A stretch of 55,818 nucleotides of DNA from a bacterium 1XD21-70 (lineage in GTDB: Bacteria; Bacillota; Clostridia; Lachnospirales; Lachnospiraceae): NCBI GenBank assembly GCA_003669055.1, contig RAYB01000034.1, forward strand, positions 1 to 55,818. The letters run 5' to 3'. Each line of letters starts with the position of its first letter. The first letter of the stretch is position 1. The notes below the pieces were generated by a model. That model did not search any database, had not been told where the DNA came from, and saw only the letters and a list, made by a program, of their open reading frames with translations. This document shows positions 34,040-42,769 of the stretch, piece after piece. A program made the translations under genes and the position numbers.

Positions 34040-34088
34040 TTATTACGAAGCAGGCAACAGGATATCATCTAAAAGGAGGCTACGTAAA

Positions 34089-34679
34089 GTGATTAAAACC
34101 AATCCGGAAATAAAAGAGCAGGGCATAAGAAGGGACTCAACAAAAAATATGGTTTATTGTGCCATGTTTGTCACATTGATTGCGGCAGGGGCTTTTATCA
34201 AGATTCCGATCCCGGTCGTGCCGTTTACTTTGCAGTATTTGTTTACGATGCTGGCCGGGCTGCTGCTGGGAGGGAAGTTGGGATGCCTTGCCGTCTGTGT
34301 ATATATCCTTCTGGGGCTTGTGGGCTTGCCGGTGTTTGCGCAGGGAGGCGGGATCGGGTACATATTCCAGCCTAGTTTTGGCTATATTATCGGTTTTGCG
34401 GCAGGCGCCTATGTGACAGGGGTGATCGCGAACGGGAAAGGGAATCCAAGCTATCCGCGGCTGTTGGCGGCCAACTTTATCGGATTGGCTATTGTATATC
34501 TCTTTGGCATGGTATATTATTATCTGATCAGCAATTTTTATCTGGGAACCCCCATTGGGCTGTGGCCGCTGTTTTTATATTGTTTCCTTCTGGCAGTGCC
34601 GGGTGATATCGTACTGTGCATTATGGGGGCGGTCCTGGGGAAACGGATGATCCCTGCCATCAGGGCAGAGAGGATATAA
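34089..34679 (+). CDS. bioY: Biotin ECF transporter substrate-binding protein
   Basis: The 196-residue membrane protein has six hydrophobic segments and BioY motifs such as VPFTLQYLFTMLAGLLLGG and YIFQPSFGYIIGF. It captures biotin and works with the shared ECF module, whose genes ecfA1, ecfA2 and ecfT lie at 40158-42755. I chose GTG 34089, which has AAAAGGAGG upstream and lies behind the predicted transcription start; an ATG at 33987 would place the start inside the BirA operator and cannot be right. It is the first gene of a four-gene biotin operon. Confidence 0.93.
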   Translation: MIKTNPEIKEQGIRRDSTKNMVYCAMFVTLIAAGAFIKIPIPVVPFTLQYLFTMLAGLLLGGKLGCLAVCVYILLGLVGLPVFAQGGGIGYIFQPSFGYIIGFAAGAYVTGVIANGKGNPSYPRLLAANFIGLAIVYLFGMVYYYLISNFYLGTPIGLWPLFLYCFLLAVPGDIVLCIMGAVLGKRMIPAIRAERI

Positions 34680-34712
34680 CACAAGAAAATAAGTGTCATG
34701 GAGGATAGCAGA

Positions 34713-35681
34713 ATGGACGTCAGGACGTTAGGGGACGAGGTTATAGCCGGGAAGATGATTTCTGCCCAGGAGGCGCTGTGGCTATACCAACAGCCATTAG
34801 AGGAATTGTGCGCCAAGGCAGATGAGATTCGGGTGCATTTTTGCTCCAACCGGTTTGATATGTGTACCATCATCAACGGGAAAAGCGGGAAGTGCTCGGA
34901 GAATTGCCGCTTTTGCGCCCAATCCGCCCATAACCATACCGGTGCGGCAGAGTATCCGCTGCTGGGGACAAAAGAAATCGTGGAACAGGCGAGAGCCAAT
35001 GACCGGCAGGGGGTTCTGCGCTATTCCATCGTCACCTCGGGAAAGCGGCTGTCAGACCAGGAGGTGGAGCAGATGTGCGGGGCAGTGCGGCAGATCCGGG
35101 AGGAGACCGGGATCGCGGTGTGCATCTCCTTTGGGCTTTTAAATGAACGGCAGTACCGCCGGTTAAAGGAGGCGGGGGCGACCCGTGCACACAATAATTT
35201 GGAGACATCCCGGAGGAATTTCCCGAATATATGCACGACCCACACCTTCGAGGACAAGGTTTGTGCCATCCGCGCTGCCCAGGCGGCTGGCCTGTTTGTA
35301 TGCAGCGGCGGCATTATGGGGCTGGGGGAAACAGTGGAAGACCGCATAGACATGGCTCTTACCCTGCGGGAACTGGGAATTAAAAGCGTCCCTGTAAATA
35401 TGCTCAACCCGATTCCCGGCACGCCCTTTGGGGAGAACAAAAAGCTGACCACAGAGGACATGCGGCGGATTGTGGCTGTTTACCGTTTTATTTTGCCGGA
35501 TGCCGATATCCGCCTGGCGGGCGGGCGGGGGCTGATGCCGGATAAGGGAAGCAGCTGTTTTTGTTCCGGCGCCAATGCTGCCATTTCCGGGGATATGCTG
35601 ACAACGGCGGGAATCACGGTGGCGACAGATAGGAAGCTTTTGGAAGAACTAGGTTATGAGGTGAGGCGGCAAGATGAGTAA
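34713..35681 (+). CDS. bioB: Biotin synthase
   Basis: The 322-residue radical-SAM protein carries C61, C65 and C68 in CSENCRFCAQS for the 4Fe-4S cluster that cleaves SAM. HNNLETSRRNF and MLNPIPGTPFG are BioB hallmarks. RLAGGRG near residue 275 includes the arginine that binds the auxiliary 2Fe-2S cluster. It inserts sulfur into dethiobiotin. ATG 34713 has GGAGG nine bases upstream, whereas ATG 34698 overlaps that site and is less likely. It follows bioY and overlaps bioD by eight bases. Confidence 0.95.
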   Translation: MDVRTLGDEVIAGKMISAQEALWLYQQPLEELCAKADEIRVHFCSNRFDMCTIINGKSGKCSENCRFCAQSAHNHTGAAEYPLLGTKEIVEQARANDRQGVLRYSIVTSGKRLSDQEVEQMCGAVRQIREETGIAVCISFGLLNERQYRRLKEAGATRAHNNLETSRRNFPNICTTHTFEDKVCAIRAAQAAGLFVCSGGIMGLGETVEDRIDMALTLRELGIKSVPVNMLNPIPGTPFGENKKLTTEDMRRIVAVYRFILPDADIRLAGGRGLMPDKGSSCFCSGANAAISGDMLTTAGITVATDRKLLEELGYEVRRQDE

Positions 35682-36402
35682 AAGGAATAGTGGGAAGCCA
35701 TGCAGGACCTTGTTTATTACCGGAACCGGTACAGATGTCGGAAAGACCTATGTCACAGGCCTGATTTTAAAAAAATTGCATGAAAACGGGAACTCGGCTG
35801 CCTATTACAAAGCGGCTATGAGCGGGAATGACCGGCGGGAGGACGGGACGTTGATTCCCGGGGATGCCATGATTGTGAGAGAGGTGGCAGGAATCCGCCA
35901 GCCCTTAGAGGAAATGTGTCCCTATGTATACGAGAACGCAGTTTCTCCTCATCTGGCTTCCCGGATAGAAGGCAATCCTGTTGAGATGGAACAGGTGAGG
36001 AAGGGATTTGAGGCTCTCTGTGAACAATACGAGTATGTGACAGTAGAAGGATCCGGCGGGATTTTGTGTCCGATTGGTATGGATGAAGAGGAGATCTGGC
36101 TGGAAGATGTGATTCAGTCATGCCATATGGGATGTGTCATGGTGGCAGATGCCGGACTGGGAACGATCAACAGTGTGGGGCTGACTGCATTTTATATGAA
36201 GCAGAAAGGGATTCCCTTAAGAGGGATTATCTTCAATCATTATGAGCCGGGAAATGTGCTTCATGAGGATAACCGGAGGATGTGTGAGCATCTGACCGGA
36301 GTAAAAGTGGTGGCCTGTGTCAGGGACAAGGATCAGGAATTAAGGATTGGCCTGGAACAGCTTCAGGATTTATATCATGGCAGGGATCCGCAATTACGGT
36401 AG
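35674..36402 (+). CDS. bioD: Dethiobiotin synthetase
   Basis: The 242-residue protein has the P-loop GTGTDVGKT at 17-25 and the family motif VEGSGGILCPI near residue 126. It carboxylates 7,8-diaminopelargonate with ATP and closes the ureido ring. YYKAAMSGN replaces the more common YFKPVQSG-like block, as in other clostridial BioD proteins. The start overlaps bioB. Confidence 0.93.
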   Translation: MSKRNSGKPCRTLFITGTGTDVGKTYVTGLILKKLHENGNSAAYYKAAMSGNDRREDGTLIPGDAMIVREVAGIRQPLEEMCPYVYENAVSPHLASRIEGNPVEMEQVRKGFEALCEQYEYVTVEGSGGILCPIGMDEEEIWLEDVIQSCHMGCVMVADAGLGTINSVGLTAFYMKQKGIPLRGIIFNHYEPGNVLHEDNRRMCEHLTGVKVVACVRDKDQELRIGLEQLQDLYHGRDPQLR

Positions 36403-36447
36403 ATTTCGGCCATTTAGAGGAAGATGGCAAACGAGGGAGGAAGAGAT

Positions 36448-37653
36448 ATGATCTGGTATCCATATGAACAGATGAAAACCATGAAAGAGCCCTGGAAGAT
36501 CGTAGATGCAGAAGGAGTCTGGCTGGATACAGGAGAAAAGAAGCTGATTGACTCCGTTTCTTCCTGGTGGAGTGTCATTCACGGCTATAAGCACCCAAAA
36601 CTGAATCAGGCGATTATTTCCCAGGCAGAGAAATTTTCCCATGTAATGTTAGGCGGCCTGACCCATGAGCCGGTACAGAAGCTTTCTGAGAAGCTGCAGA
36701 GCTGGCTGCCAGGAGATCTGGACTATTCTTTTTTTTCGGATTCCGGCAGTGTGGCAGTGGAGGTTGCACTGAAAATGGCGCTGCAGTATTACATAAACCG
36801 GGGGGAGGAGCAGCGTACCATGGTTCTTGCCCTGGAGCATGCCTATCATGGAGACACTTTCAAGACTATGGAAGTGGGGGATGACGAGGACTACCATTTT
36901 GTCCTCAAGGCATACGGCGCCAGCCCTTATGTGGTTCACATCCCCACAGAGGAAAAGGCGCTGGAGGAAGCATTTTCCCGGTATCATGACCGGTTGAACT
37001 GCCTGCTGGTGGAGCCGTTGCTGCAGGGAGCCGGCGGAATGCGTATGTATGATGTGTCGTTTCTGAGAAGAGCCAGAAAACTGTGTGACCAATATGGAGT
37101 ATTGCTGATTTTTGATGAGGTTGCAACTGGTTTTGGCCGCACCGGCAACCGGTTTGTGGCAGATCTGGTGCTGCCGGATATCCTGGTTCTGGGGAAAGCC
37201 CTGACCGGCGGCTATATCGGCCATGCGGTTACAGTGGCTAACCGGAAAGTTTTTGAGGGCTTTTATGATGACAATCCGGAGCATGCCCTGATGCATGGGC
37301 CTACCTTTATGGGAAATGCCCTGGCGTGCCGTGTGGCCTTACAATCCATTGAAATTTTTGAAAAGCAGGATTATATGTCTAAAATCCGCAGAATCGAGGA
37401 GATTACCCGGCGGGAACTGGAGGGATTCTCGGATCCCCGGATTGAGGAAGTGAGGATCATGGGGGGATGTGCCTGCATAGAGGTGAAGGATTCTGCCGTG
37501 CTGAAAGGATATCAGCAGTTTGCTTTTGAGCGGGGGGTGTTTGCCCGCCCCTTCTTAAAGTATCTGTATGCCATGGTGCCTTATGTGATTGAAGAGGACG
37601 AACTGGTGCAGGTGCTGGGGTGCATGAAAGAGTGGTTTGAGAGGAAAAGATGA
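36448..37653 (+). CDS. bioA: Adenosylmethionine-8-amino-7-oxononanoate aminotransferase
   Basis: The 401-residue class III aminotransferase has YHGDT at 133-137, D223 in FDEVATGFGRTG, and the PLP lysine K250 in LVLGKALTGGYIG. SSWWSVIHGYKHP near residue 39 is the BioA-type substrate region. It makes 7,8-diaminopelargonate from KAPA. ATG 36448 has GGGAGGAAG upstream and is preferred over ATG 36424. It ends the operon. The gene for KAPA synthase (bioF) and pimelate genes are missing here. Confidence 0.94.
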   Translation: MIWYPYEQMKTMKEPWKIVDAEGVWLDTGEKKLIDSVSSWWSVIHGYKHPKLNQAIISQAEKFSHVMLGGLTHEPVQKLSEKLQSWLPGDLDYSFFSDSGSVAVEVALKMALQYYINRGEEQRTMVLALEHAYHGDTFKTMEVGDDEDYHFVLKAYGASPYVVHIPTEEKALEEAFSRYHDRLNCLLVEPLLQGAGGMRMYDVSFLRRARKLCDQYGVLLIFDEVATGFGRTGNRFVADLVLPDILVLGKALTGGYIGHAVTVANRKVFEGFYDDNPEHALMHGPTFMGNALACRVALQSIEIFEKQDYMSKIRRIEEITRRELEGFSDPRIEEVRIMGGCACIEVKDSAVLKGYQQFAFERGVFARPFLKYLYAMVPYVIEEDELVQVLGCMKEWFERKR

Positions 37654-37675
37654 CGGCAAAAGATTTCAGTATATC

Positions 37676-37704
37676 TTGCAGATGCCATAAAAGTGTGTTA
37701 AACT
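37676..37704 (+). promoter_or_regulatory. Promoter for the secreted protein at 37752
   Basis: TTGCAG at 37676-37681 and TAAACT at 37699-37704 are 17 bases apart and precede a GGGAGGA site and the ATG. Confidence 0.55.
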
Positions 37705-37751
37705 GAGGGTAATGACAGATTATAAGTCCTGAAACCAGAGGGAGGACCCGG

Positions 37752-38363
37752 ATGAGGAAGTTCGACATAAAAAGTTTTGTAGCAGGGATCATTATGGGGT
37801 CGGTTGGGATAACTACCGTATTTGCAGCGGGCGTTTTGTCCGCAAGCCCGAGCCAGGCAAATATTACCCTTAACGGATCTCCCCTGCCTCTTAGCAAGCC
37901 TTTGCTGTCGGTTACAATGGACAAGGAACAGGATGCAAGCCTGTATGCCCCCCTTGATGAACTGCTGGAAAGTCTCGGTTATGCGGTTTATTATGACAGC
38001 ACAAAAAACACGGTGGACCTGATTTCCAGCCATGGCGGCCTTCAACAGGCTGCCGCAGGCACTGTTTTGGAAGGAAATGTAGTGATAGATTTAGCCAGCC
38101 ATCCAGGCCAGGCAAATATCGCTGAGTCCGGCTCATTCCAGGCAGAGGGCAGCCAGGTGCTGACTCTGGCTATTACGTCGGATATCAAAGGCGGATCGGC
38201 AGATTTCTTCTTATTTGATCCAAGCGGGAAAGAACAGCGCATTACAATCGGCTCGGAAGATATGATAAAGGAGATCCCTTTGGAAAAAGGGCTCTGGCAA
38301 TATAATTGCTCTGGTCTGTTTAAGGATGGGGGCAATATAAAGATTGTGGGCACTGTCAAGTGA
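37752..38363 (+). CDS. Secreted protein with a copper amine oxidase N-terminal-like (stalk) domain
   Basis: The 203-residue product begins with a signal peptide (basic start, hydrophobic core to about residue 27, VFAAG). The next 70 residues, from TLNGSPLPLS to YDSTKNTVDL, match the alpha/beta stalk domain often called the copper amine oxidase N-terminal domain, common in clostridial wall proteins. The C-terminal 100 residues form a beta-rich region with FFLFDPSGKEQ that I cannot assign. The protein is probably secreted or wall-associated. GGGAGGACCCGG lies upstream. A strong terminator follows at 38451. Confidence 0.65.
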   Translation: MRKFDIKSFVAGIIMGSVGITTVFAAGVLSASPSQANITLNGSPLPLSKPLLSVTMDKEQDASLYAPLDELLESLGYAVYYDSTKNTVDLISSHGGLQQAAAGTVLEGNVVIDLASHPGQANIAESGSFQAEGSQVLTLAITSDIKGGSADFFLFDPSGKEQRITIGSEDMIKEIPLEKGLWQYNCSGLFKDGGNIKIVGTVK

Positions 38364-38450
38364 CGGGTTTCTGCTTGCCAGAACGGCGCTCCTTTTGACG
38401 AAGGAACCACGGAAAGAAGAATCGCGGAACTAAGGGATAAAAGGCCAGAA

Positions 38451-38505
38451 ACAGAAAATTGTTGCAGTTTACCGTTGGAAAACTGTAACAATTTTCTGTT
38501 TTTTT
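38451..38505 (+). terminator. Rho-independent terminator
   Basis: ACAGAAAATTGTTGCAGTTT pairs with AAACTGTAACAATTTTCTGT around a short loop with one or two mismatches, followed by seven T. The stem is A+T-rich and may work in both directions. Confidence 0.85.
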
Positions 38506-38522
38506 GGTAAGAATATCGTAAG

Positions 38523-38551
38523 TTGACCATGGGATTTGCATCGTTTATAAT
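38523..38551 (+). promoter_or_regulatory. Promoter for the wall-binding protein gene
   Basis: TTGACC at 38523-38528 and TATAAT at 38546-38551 are 17 bases apart, a near-consensus sigma-A promoter 57 bases before the ATG. Confidence 0.75.
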
Positions 38552-38607
38552 GGAAGACAGATAGGAAGCATGGTGGATATATCGGCCAGACAGAAAGAGG
38601 GATGACT

Positions 38608-39837
38608 ATGGTAAGCAGAAGATGGTTATGGACGGGGGTATTGGCAGCGGCATTGGCAGCAGCCGGGATGATGACAGCGGCGGCGGCAGAACATGTAGTA
38701 TCCAGCGTGACTGTACGGGTCAGTTCAAAGCTGGAGCCAGGGGATACTTTGCCGGATATCGGGATCGAGAGCAGTTCGGCCGGGGAAGGAGATGTTTCCA
38801 TTTCCTGTTCCACGGGTAAGTATACGATTGACAGGGCAGAATGGGTGACCTCCACCACAAAGGAACTGAAGGTAGGAGACCAGCCGGAGATGAAGGTCTG
38901 GCTGACAGCCGGGGCTGATTACTATTTTAAGGGAAGCTACCGTTCCAGCAATGTGACAGTGAAATCCGGCAGCTTTGTCAGTGCGAAACGGGAGGATGCG
39001 GACACGCTGTTGGTAAGGCTGCGGGTGAATGCCGTCAAGGGTGATTTTTCAGCGCCGGAGGATGCTTACTGGAAGGACAATGCCAAAGGGACTGCCCGCT
39101 GGGAGAAGCCGGATAGCGGCGATACCGGGAAGTATGAGGTAGTGCTGCGCCGGGGAAGTTCCAAGGTGCATACCGTGGAGACAACATCGACCAGCTATAA
39201 TTTCTATCCTTATATGACGGTGGAAGGGACTTACTCCTTCCGGGTCAGGACGATTGCAAAGAGCAGCAAGGATGAGAGTTATGGGAAGAATAGCGACTGG
39301 ACGGAATCCGATGAACTTTATATCGCCAAGGAGGATGTGTCAGACGGATCCGGGAGGACGGATTCTGTCAGCAGTTCACCCACCGGGAATACCAGGACGG
39401 GCTGGCAGCATTTGGACAATTACTGGTATTATTATTATCCGGACGGGACATACCAGAAGGATTCCTGGCTGAAGGTCAATGACAAGTGGTATCTGTTCCA
39501 GAACGACGGAAAGATGCTCCGGGGCTGGCAGAAGAGAGGGAACCACACCTATTTCCTGGCAGAAAGCGGGGAGATGCAGGTGGGATGGCTGCAGTCGGCA
39601 GGCCGTTGGTATTATTTCAACCCCACTCCGGACAGTTATGAAGGGATTATGTTCCAGAACAGCTGGGCCAATGTCAACGGCAAGTTTTATTACTTCAACA
39701 AAGACGGGGTCATGGTAGAGGGGTGGAACCAGGTGGACGGGAACTGGTACTATTTCTACCCCGGTGAAGGAAGCCGGGCGGCAGATACCTGGATCGATAC
39801 TTTCTATGTGGATGCCGACGGGATCTGGAGGAGATAA
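38608..39837 (+). CDS. Secreted protein with C-terminal choline-binding-type wall repeats
   Basis: The 409-residue protein has an N-terminal signal peptide ending near AAAAE. Residues 30-150 form a beta-rich domain, then comes a fibronectin-like stretch (KYEVVLRRGSSKVHT and YSFRVRTIAKS), a serine-rich linker, and five or six 20-residue repeats of the CW_binding_1 type such as GWQHLDNYWYYYYPDG and GWNQVDGNWYYFYPG. These repeats bind choline or related groups on teichoic acids or capsule. No enzyme domain is recognised. ATG 38608 lies seven bases behind AAAGAGGG. Confidence 0.8.
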   Translation: MVSRRWLWTGVLAAALAAAGMMTAAAAEHVVSSVTVRVSSKLEPGDTLPDIGIESSSAGEGDVSISCSTGKYTIDRAEWVTSTTKELKVGDQPEMKVWLTAGADYYFKGSYRSSNVTVKSGSFVSAKREDADTLLVRLRVNAVKGDFSAPEDAYWKDNAKGTARWEKPDSGDTGKYEVVLRRGSSKVHTVETTSTSYNFYPYMTVEGTYSFRVRTIAKSSKDESYGKNSDWTESDELYIAKEDVSDGSGRTDSVSSSPTGNTRTGWQHLDNYWYYYYPDGTYQKDSWLKVNDKWYLFQNDGKMLRGWQKRGNHTYFLAESGEMQVGWLQSAGRWYYFNPTPDSYEGIMFQNSWANVNGKFYYFNKDGVMVEGWNQVDGNWYYFYPGEGSRAADTWIDTFYVDADGIWRR

Positions 39838-39930
39838 GAACGGGCTGATTGCCGGGATAGATGGGATATACGATTTGGAGGGGGCTGCTGCGGCAGTTCC
39901 CTTTTTCCGTTAAGGGCAGCCGGTTCGGAG

Positions 39931-39961
39931 GCCGGAGCCAGACGTTGCGGCTCCGGCTTTT
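39931..39961 (+). terminator. Rho-independent terminator
   Basis: GCCGGAGCC at 39931-39939 pairs perfectly with GGCTCCGGC at 39949-39957, followed by four T. The rest of the 320-base gap holds the promoter at 40049 and nothing else I can support. Confidence 0.8.
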
Positions 39962-40048
39962 GGGCGGAGGCTTTTAGCATTTTCGTACCCCCAAAACTGC
40001 TGAACCCGGTAACATTGCCAGGTTTCCCCCACTTTTTTGGTGAAACAC

Positions 40049-40077
40049 TTGACGCTACCCTGGATATCGCGTAAAAT
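40049..40077 (+). promoter_or_regulatory. Promoter for ecfA1-ecfA2-ecfT
   Basis: TTGACG at 40049-40054 and TAAAAT at 40072-40077 are 17 bases apart, 80 bases before ecfA1. Confidence 0.7.
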
Positions 40078-40157
40078 TGAAAAACGGATAAGCTACAAAA
40101 AGAAACCGGCATACAAAGCAGGCAGATGCAAAACCAGGAAGGGAACGAATAGAGGCA

Positions 40158-41042
40158 ATGGGGATTATTAAAGCGTCGAGGCTGATTTATGATTATATCC
40201 GCAGGGATGAGGAAGACCACGTGGAAGAAGTGAACCGGGCGATCGATGGCCTGGAACTGGATATCAAGGCAGGGGACTTTGTTGCGATCCTGGGGCATAA
40301 TGGTTCCGGAAAATCCACATTTGCCAAACAGGTCAACGGCATTTTGCTGCCGACAGAAGGGACTGTATGGATCTCCGGGATGAAGACTACAGACGAGAAC
40401 CATATCTGGGACATCCGCAAGACCGCAGGGATGGTATTCCAGAACCCGGACAACCAGATTATCGGCAATGTCGTGGAGGAGGATGTGGGTTTTGGCCCGG
40501 AGAATTTGGGGGTGCCCACGGAGGAGATCTGGAGGCGGGTAGATGAGAGCCTGGAAGCGGTGGGCATGACGGCTTACCGCCTGAAATCACCCAACAAGCT
40601 GTCCGGAGGCCAGAAACAGCGGGTGGCGATTGCCGGGGTGATGGCGATGAAGCCTCAGTGCATTATACTGGATGAGCCGACAGCAATGCTGGACCCGAAC
40701 GGACGCACGGAGGTTATCCGTACCATCCATGAACTGAACCGGAAGGAAGGGATTACGGTACTTTTGATCACACATTACATGGAAGAGGTGATCTGGGCAG
40801 ACCGGGTGATCGTGATGGATGATGGCCATCTGGTGATGGACGGCACACCGCGTGAGATCTTTTCACAGGTGAAGGAACTGAAAGGGTACCGGCTGGATGT
40901 GCCGCAGGTAACGGAACTGGCGTATGAGTTAAAGAAAGAAGGCGTGGAATTGCCGGATGGGATCCTGACAATTGAGGAGTTGATCGAGCATCTTCTGCCG
41001 GTTCTCCAATCGGCAGGGGCAAAGGCAGTTAAGGATTCATAG
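40158..41042 (+). CDS. ecfA1: ECF transporter ATPase, first subunit
   Basis: The 294-residue ABC ATPase has Walker [10 protein letters not shown] at 46-54, the signature LSGGQKQR and Walker [13 protein letters not shown]. It is one of the two ATPases of the energy-coupling module that serves many vitamin-specific S components, among them BioY encoded nearby. The order ecfA1-ecfA2-ecfT next to ribosomal genes and truA is standard in Firmicutes. In relatives it usually follows rplQ directly; here 15 kb separate them. The C-terminal 40 residues, with [20 protein letters not shown], fit the EcfA dimer-contact region. Confidence 0.95.
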   Translation: MGIIKASRLIYDYIRRDEEDHVEEVNRAIDGLELDIKAGDFVAILGHNGSGKSTFAKQVNGILLPTEGTVWISGMKTTDENHIWDIRKTAGMVFQNPDNQIIGNVVEEDVGFGPENLGVPTEEIWRRVDESLEAVGMTAYRLKSPNKLSGGQKQRVAIAGVMAMKPQCIILDEPTAMLDPNGRTEVIRTIHELNRKEGITVLLITHYMEEVIWADRVIVMDDGHLVMDGTPREIFSQVKELKGYRLDVPQVTELAYELKKEGVELPDGILTIEELIEHLLPVLQSAGAKAVKDS

Positions 41043-41106
41043 GGAGTGTGAAATCCCCAGCCAGGAGGAAACGGCAGGAGCAGAGACTGCAGGAGGAGAA
41101 AAGGGA

Positions 41107-41970
41107 ATGTCAATCAGGGCAGAACATATCAATTACTTGTATGGAGAAGGGACAGCTTTTGAGCAATATGCGCTTAAGGATGTCAGCTTTGAGATCGGGG
41201 ACGGGCAATTTGTCGGGCTGATCGGCCATACAGGGTCTGGCAAATCCACTCTGATCCAACATTTGAACGGATTGCTGCGTGCCAGCAGCGGGAAGATATA
41301 TTATAATGGGGAGGACATCTACCAGGAGGGCTACGATATGAAGGCGCTGCGCAGCCGCGTAGGCCTGGTATTCCAGTATCCCGAACATCAGCTGTTTGAG
41401 GTGGATGTATTTTCTGATGTCTGTTTCGGCCCGGGGAACCAGGGGCTTTCCAAGGAAGAGAAGGAAGAGAGGGCAAGGGAAGCGCTGCATTTGGTAGGGC
41501 TTGAGGAGCGCTTTTGGACACAGTCGCCTTTTGAACTGTCCGGTGGCCAGAAACGGCGGGCGGCGATTGCCGGTGTGCTGGCGATGCGGCCGGAGGTGCT
41601 GATCCTAGACGAGCCGACGGCAGGCCTGGATCCGCGGGGGCGGGATGAGATCCTGGATGAGATTTCTGCACTGCACAAGGAAAAGCGGATGACGATTGTG
41701 CTGGTGTCGCACAGCATGGAGGACATTGCCCGCTATGCGGACCGGATCCTGGTGATGAGCCATGGTGAGAAGCTGTTTGATGCGCCGCCAAAGGAAGTAT
41801 TCCGGCATTATCAGGAACTGGAAAGGATTGGCCTGGCGGCGCCGCAGATCACCTATGTGGTGCAGAGGCTGAGGGAGCAGGGGATTTTGTTACAGGAGGA
41901 TATCACCACAGTAGGGGAGGCAAAGGCGGCGATTCTCCGATTGCTGGGAAAGGGAGGCAGTGAGGCATGA
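41107..41970 (+). CDS. ecfA2: ECF transporter ATPase, second subunit
   Basis: The 287-residue protein is a paralogue of EcfA1 with Walker A GHTGSGKST, signature LSGGQKRR and Walker B LILDEPTAGLDP. The C-terminal ERIGLAAPQITYVVQRL is the EcfA2-type end. It pairs with EcfA1 to drive vitamin import. It overlaps ecfT by four bases, which suggests coupled translation. AGGAGAAAAGGG lies upstream of the ATG. Confidence 0.95.
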   Translation: MSIRAEHINYLYGEGTAFEQYALKDVSFEIGDGQFVGLIGHTGSGKSTLIQHLNGLLRASSGKIYYNGEDIYQEGYDMKALRSRVGLVFQYPEHQLFEVDVFSDVCFGPGNQGLSKEEKEERAREALHLVGLEERFWTQSPFELSGGQKRRAAIAGVLAMRPEVLILDEPTAGLDPRGRDEILDEISALHKEKRMTIVLVSHSMEDIARYADRILVMSHGEKLFDAPPKEVFRHYQELERIGLAAPQITYVVQRLREQGILLQEDITTVGEAKAAILRLLGKGGSEA

Positions 41971-42755
41971 TACGAGAGATTACATTGGGGCAATATTATC
42001 CGGTGGATTCTGTGCTTCACCGGCTGGATCCGCGGACCAAGCTTTTCGGCACCATGGTGTTTATCGTGTCGTTGTTTTTGGCGGACAGCCTGGCCGCCTA
42101 TGGGGTGGCTACCGTGTTCCTGGTACTGGTGATCCGGCTTTCCAAGGTACCGTTTTCCTTTATGGTACGGGGGCTTAAGGCGATTTTATTCCTGCTGCTG
42201 ATCAGTGTCAGCTTTAACCTGTTTTTGACACCGGGGACGGAGATTTTCCGGGTCGGTTTTCTAAAGCTGACCTGGGAGGGGCTGCGGCTGGCAGGATTTA
42301 TGGCATTGCGCCTGATTTACTTGGTGATTGGCTCTTCTGTGATGACCCTGACCACGACACCGAATGAACTGACCGATGGCTTGGAAAAGAGCATGGGCTT
42401 TTTGAACCGTGTAGGGGTGCCGGTACATGAGATATCCATGATGATGTCGATTGCCTTGCGGTTTATCCCGATCCTGGTGGAGGAGACGGATAAGATCATG
42501 AAGGCACAGATGGCGCGGGGGGCAGATTTTGAGAGCGGGAACCTGGTCCAGAAGGCTAAAAGCATGGTACCGCTTTTGGTGCCGCTGTTTATCTCGGCTT
42601 TTCGACGGGCCACAGACCTGGCGATGGCGATGGAAGCGCGGTGTTACCATGGCGGGGCAGGGCGGAGCAAGATGAAGCCGCTTCACTATGCACGCCGGGA
42701 TTATATAGGATACCTGGTTTACTTGGTATACCTGGTAGCAGTGATCGTGATATAG
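41967..42755 (+). CDS. ecfT: ECF transporter transmembrane coupling protein
   Basis: The 262-residue membrane protein has about five or six hydrophobic segments. The two coupling motifs that contact the ATPases are seen as MARGADFESGN and AMEARCYHGG, the A-R-G and A-R-C boxes of EcfT. It links the EcfA ATPases to S components such as BioY. It is followed after 14 bases by the TPR gene. Confidence 0.95.
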   Translation: MIREITLGQYYPVDSVLHRLDPRTKLFGTMVFIVSLFLADSLAAYGVATVFLVLVIRLSKVPFSFMVRGLKAILFLLLISVSFNLFLTPGTEIFRVGFLKLTWEGLRLAGFMALRLIYLVIGSSVMTLTTTPNELTDGLEKSMGFLNRVGVPVHEISMMMSIALRFIPILVEETDKIMKAQMARGADFESGNLVQKAKSMVPLLVPLFISAFRRATDLAMAMEARCYHGGAGRSKMKPLHYARRDYIGYLVYLVYLVAVIVI

Positions 42756-42769
42756 GAGGGAGGCAGAGC

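Noticed and set aside
37752..38363. Copper amine oxidase
   Set aside because: Only the small stalk-like domain is present; no catalytic domain or topaquinone site exists in this short protein.
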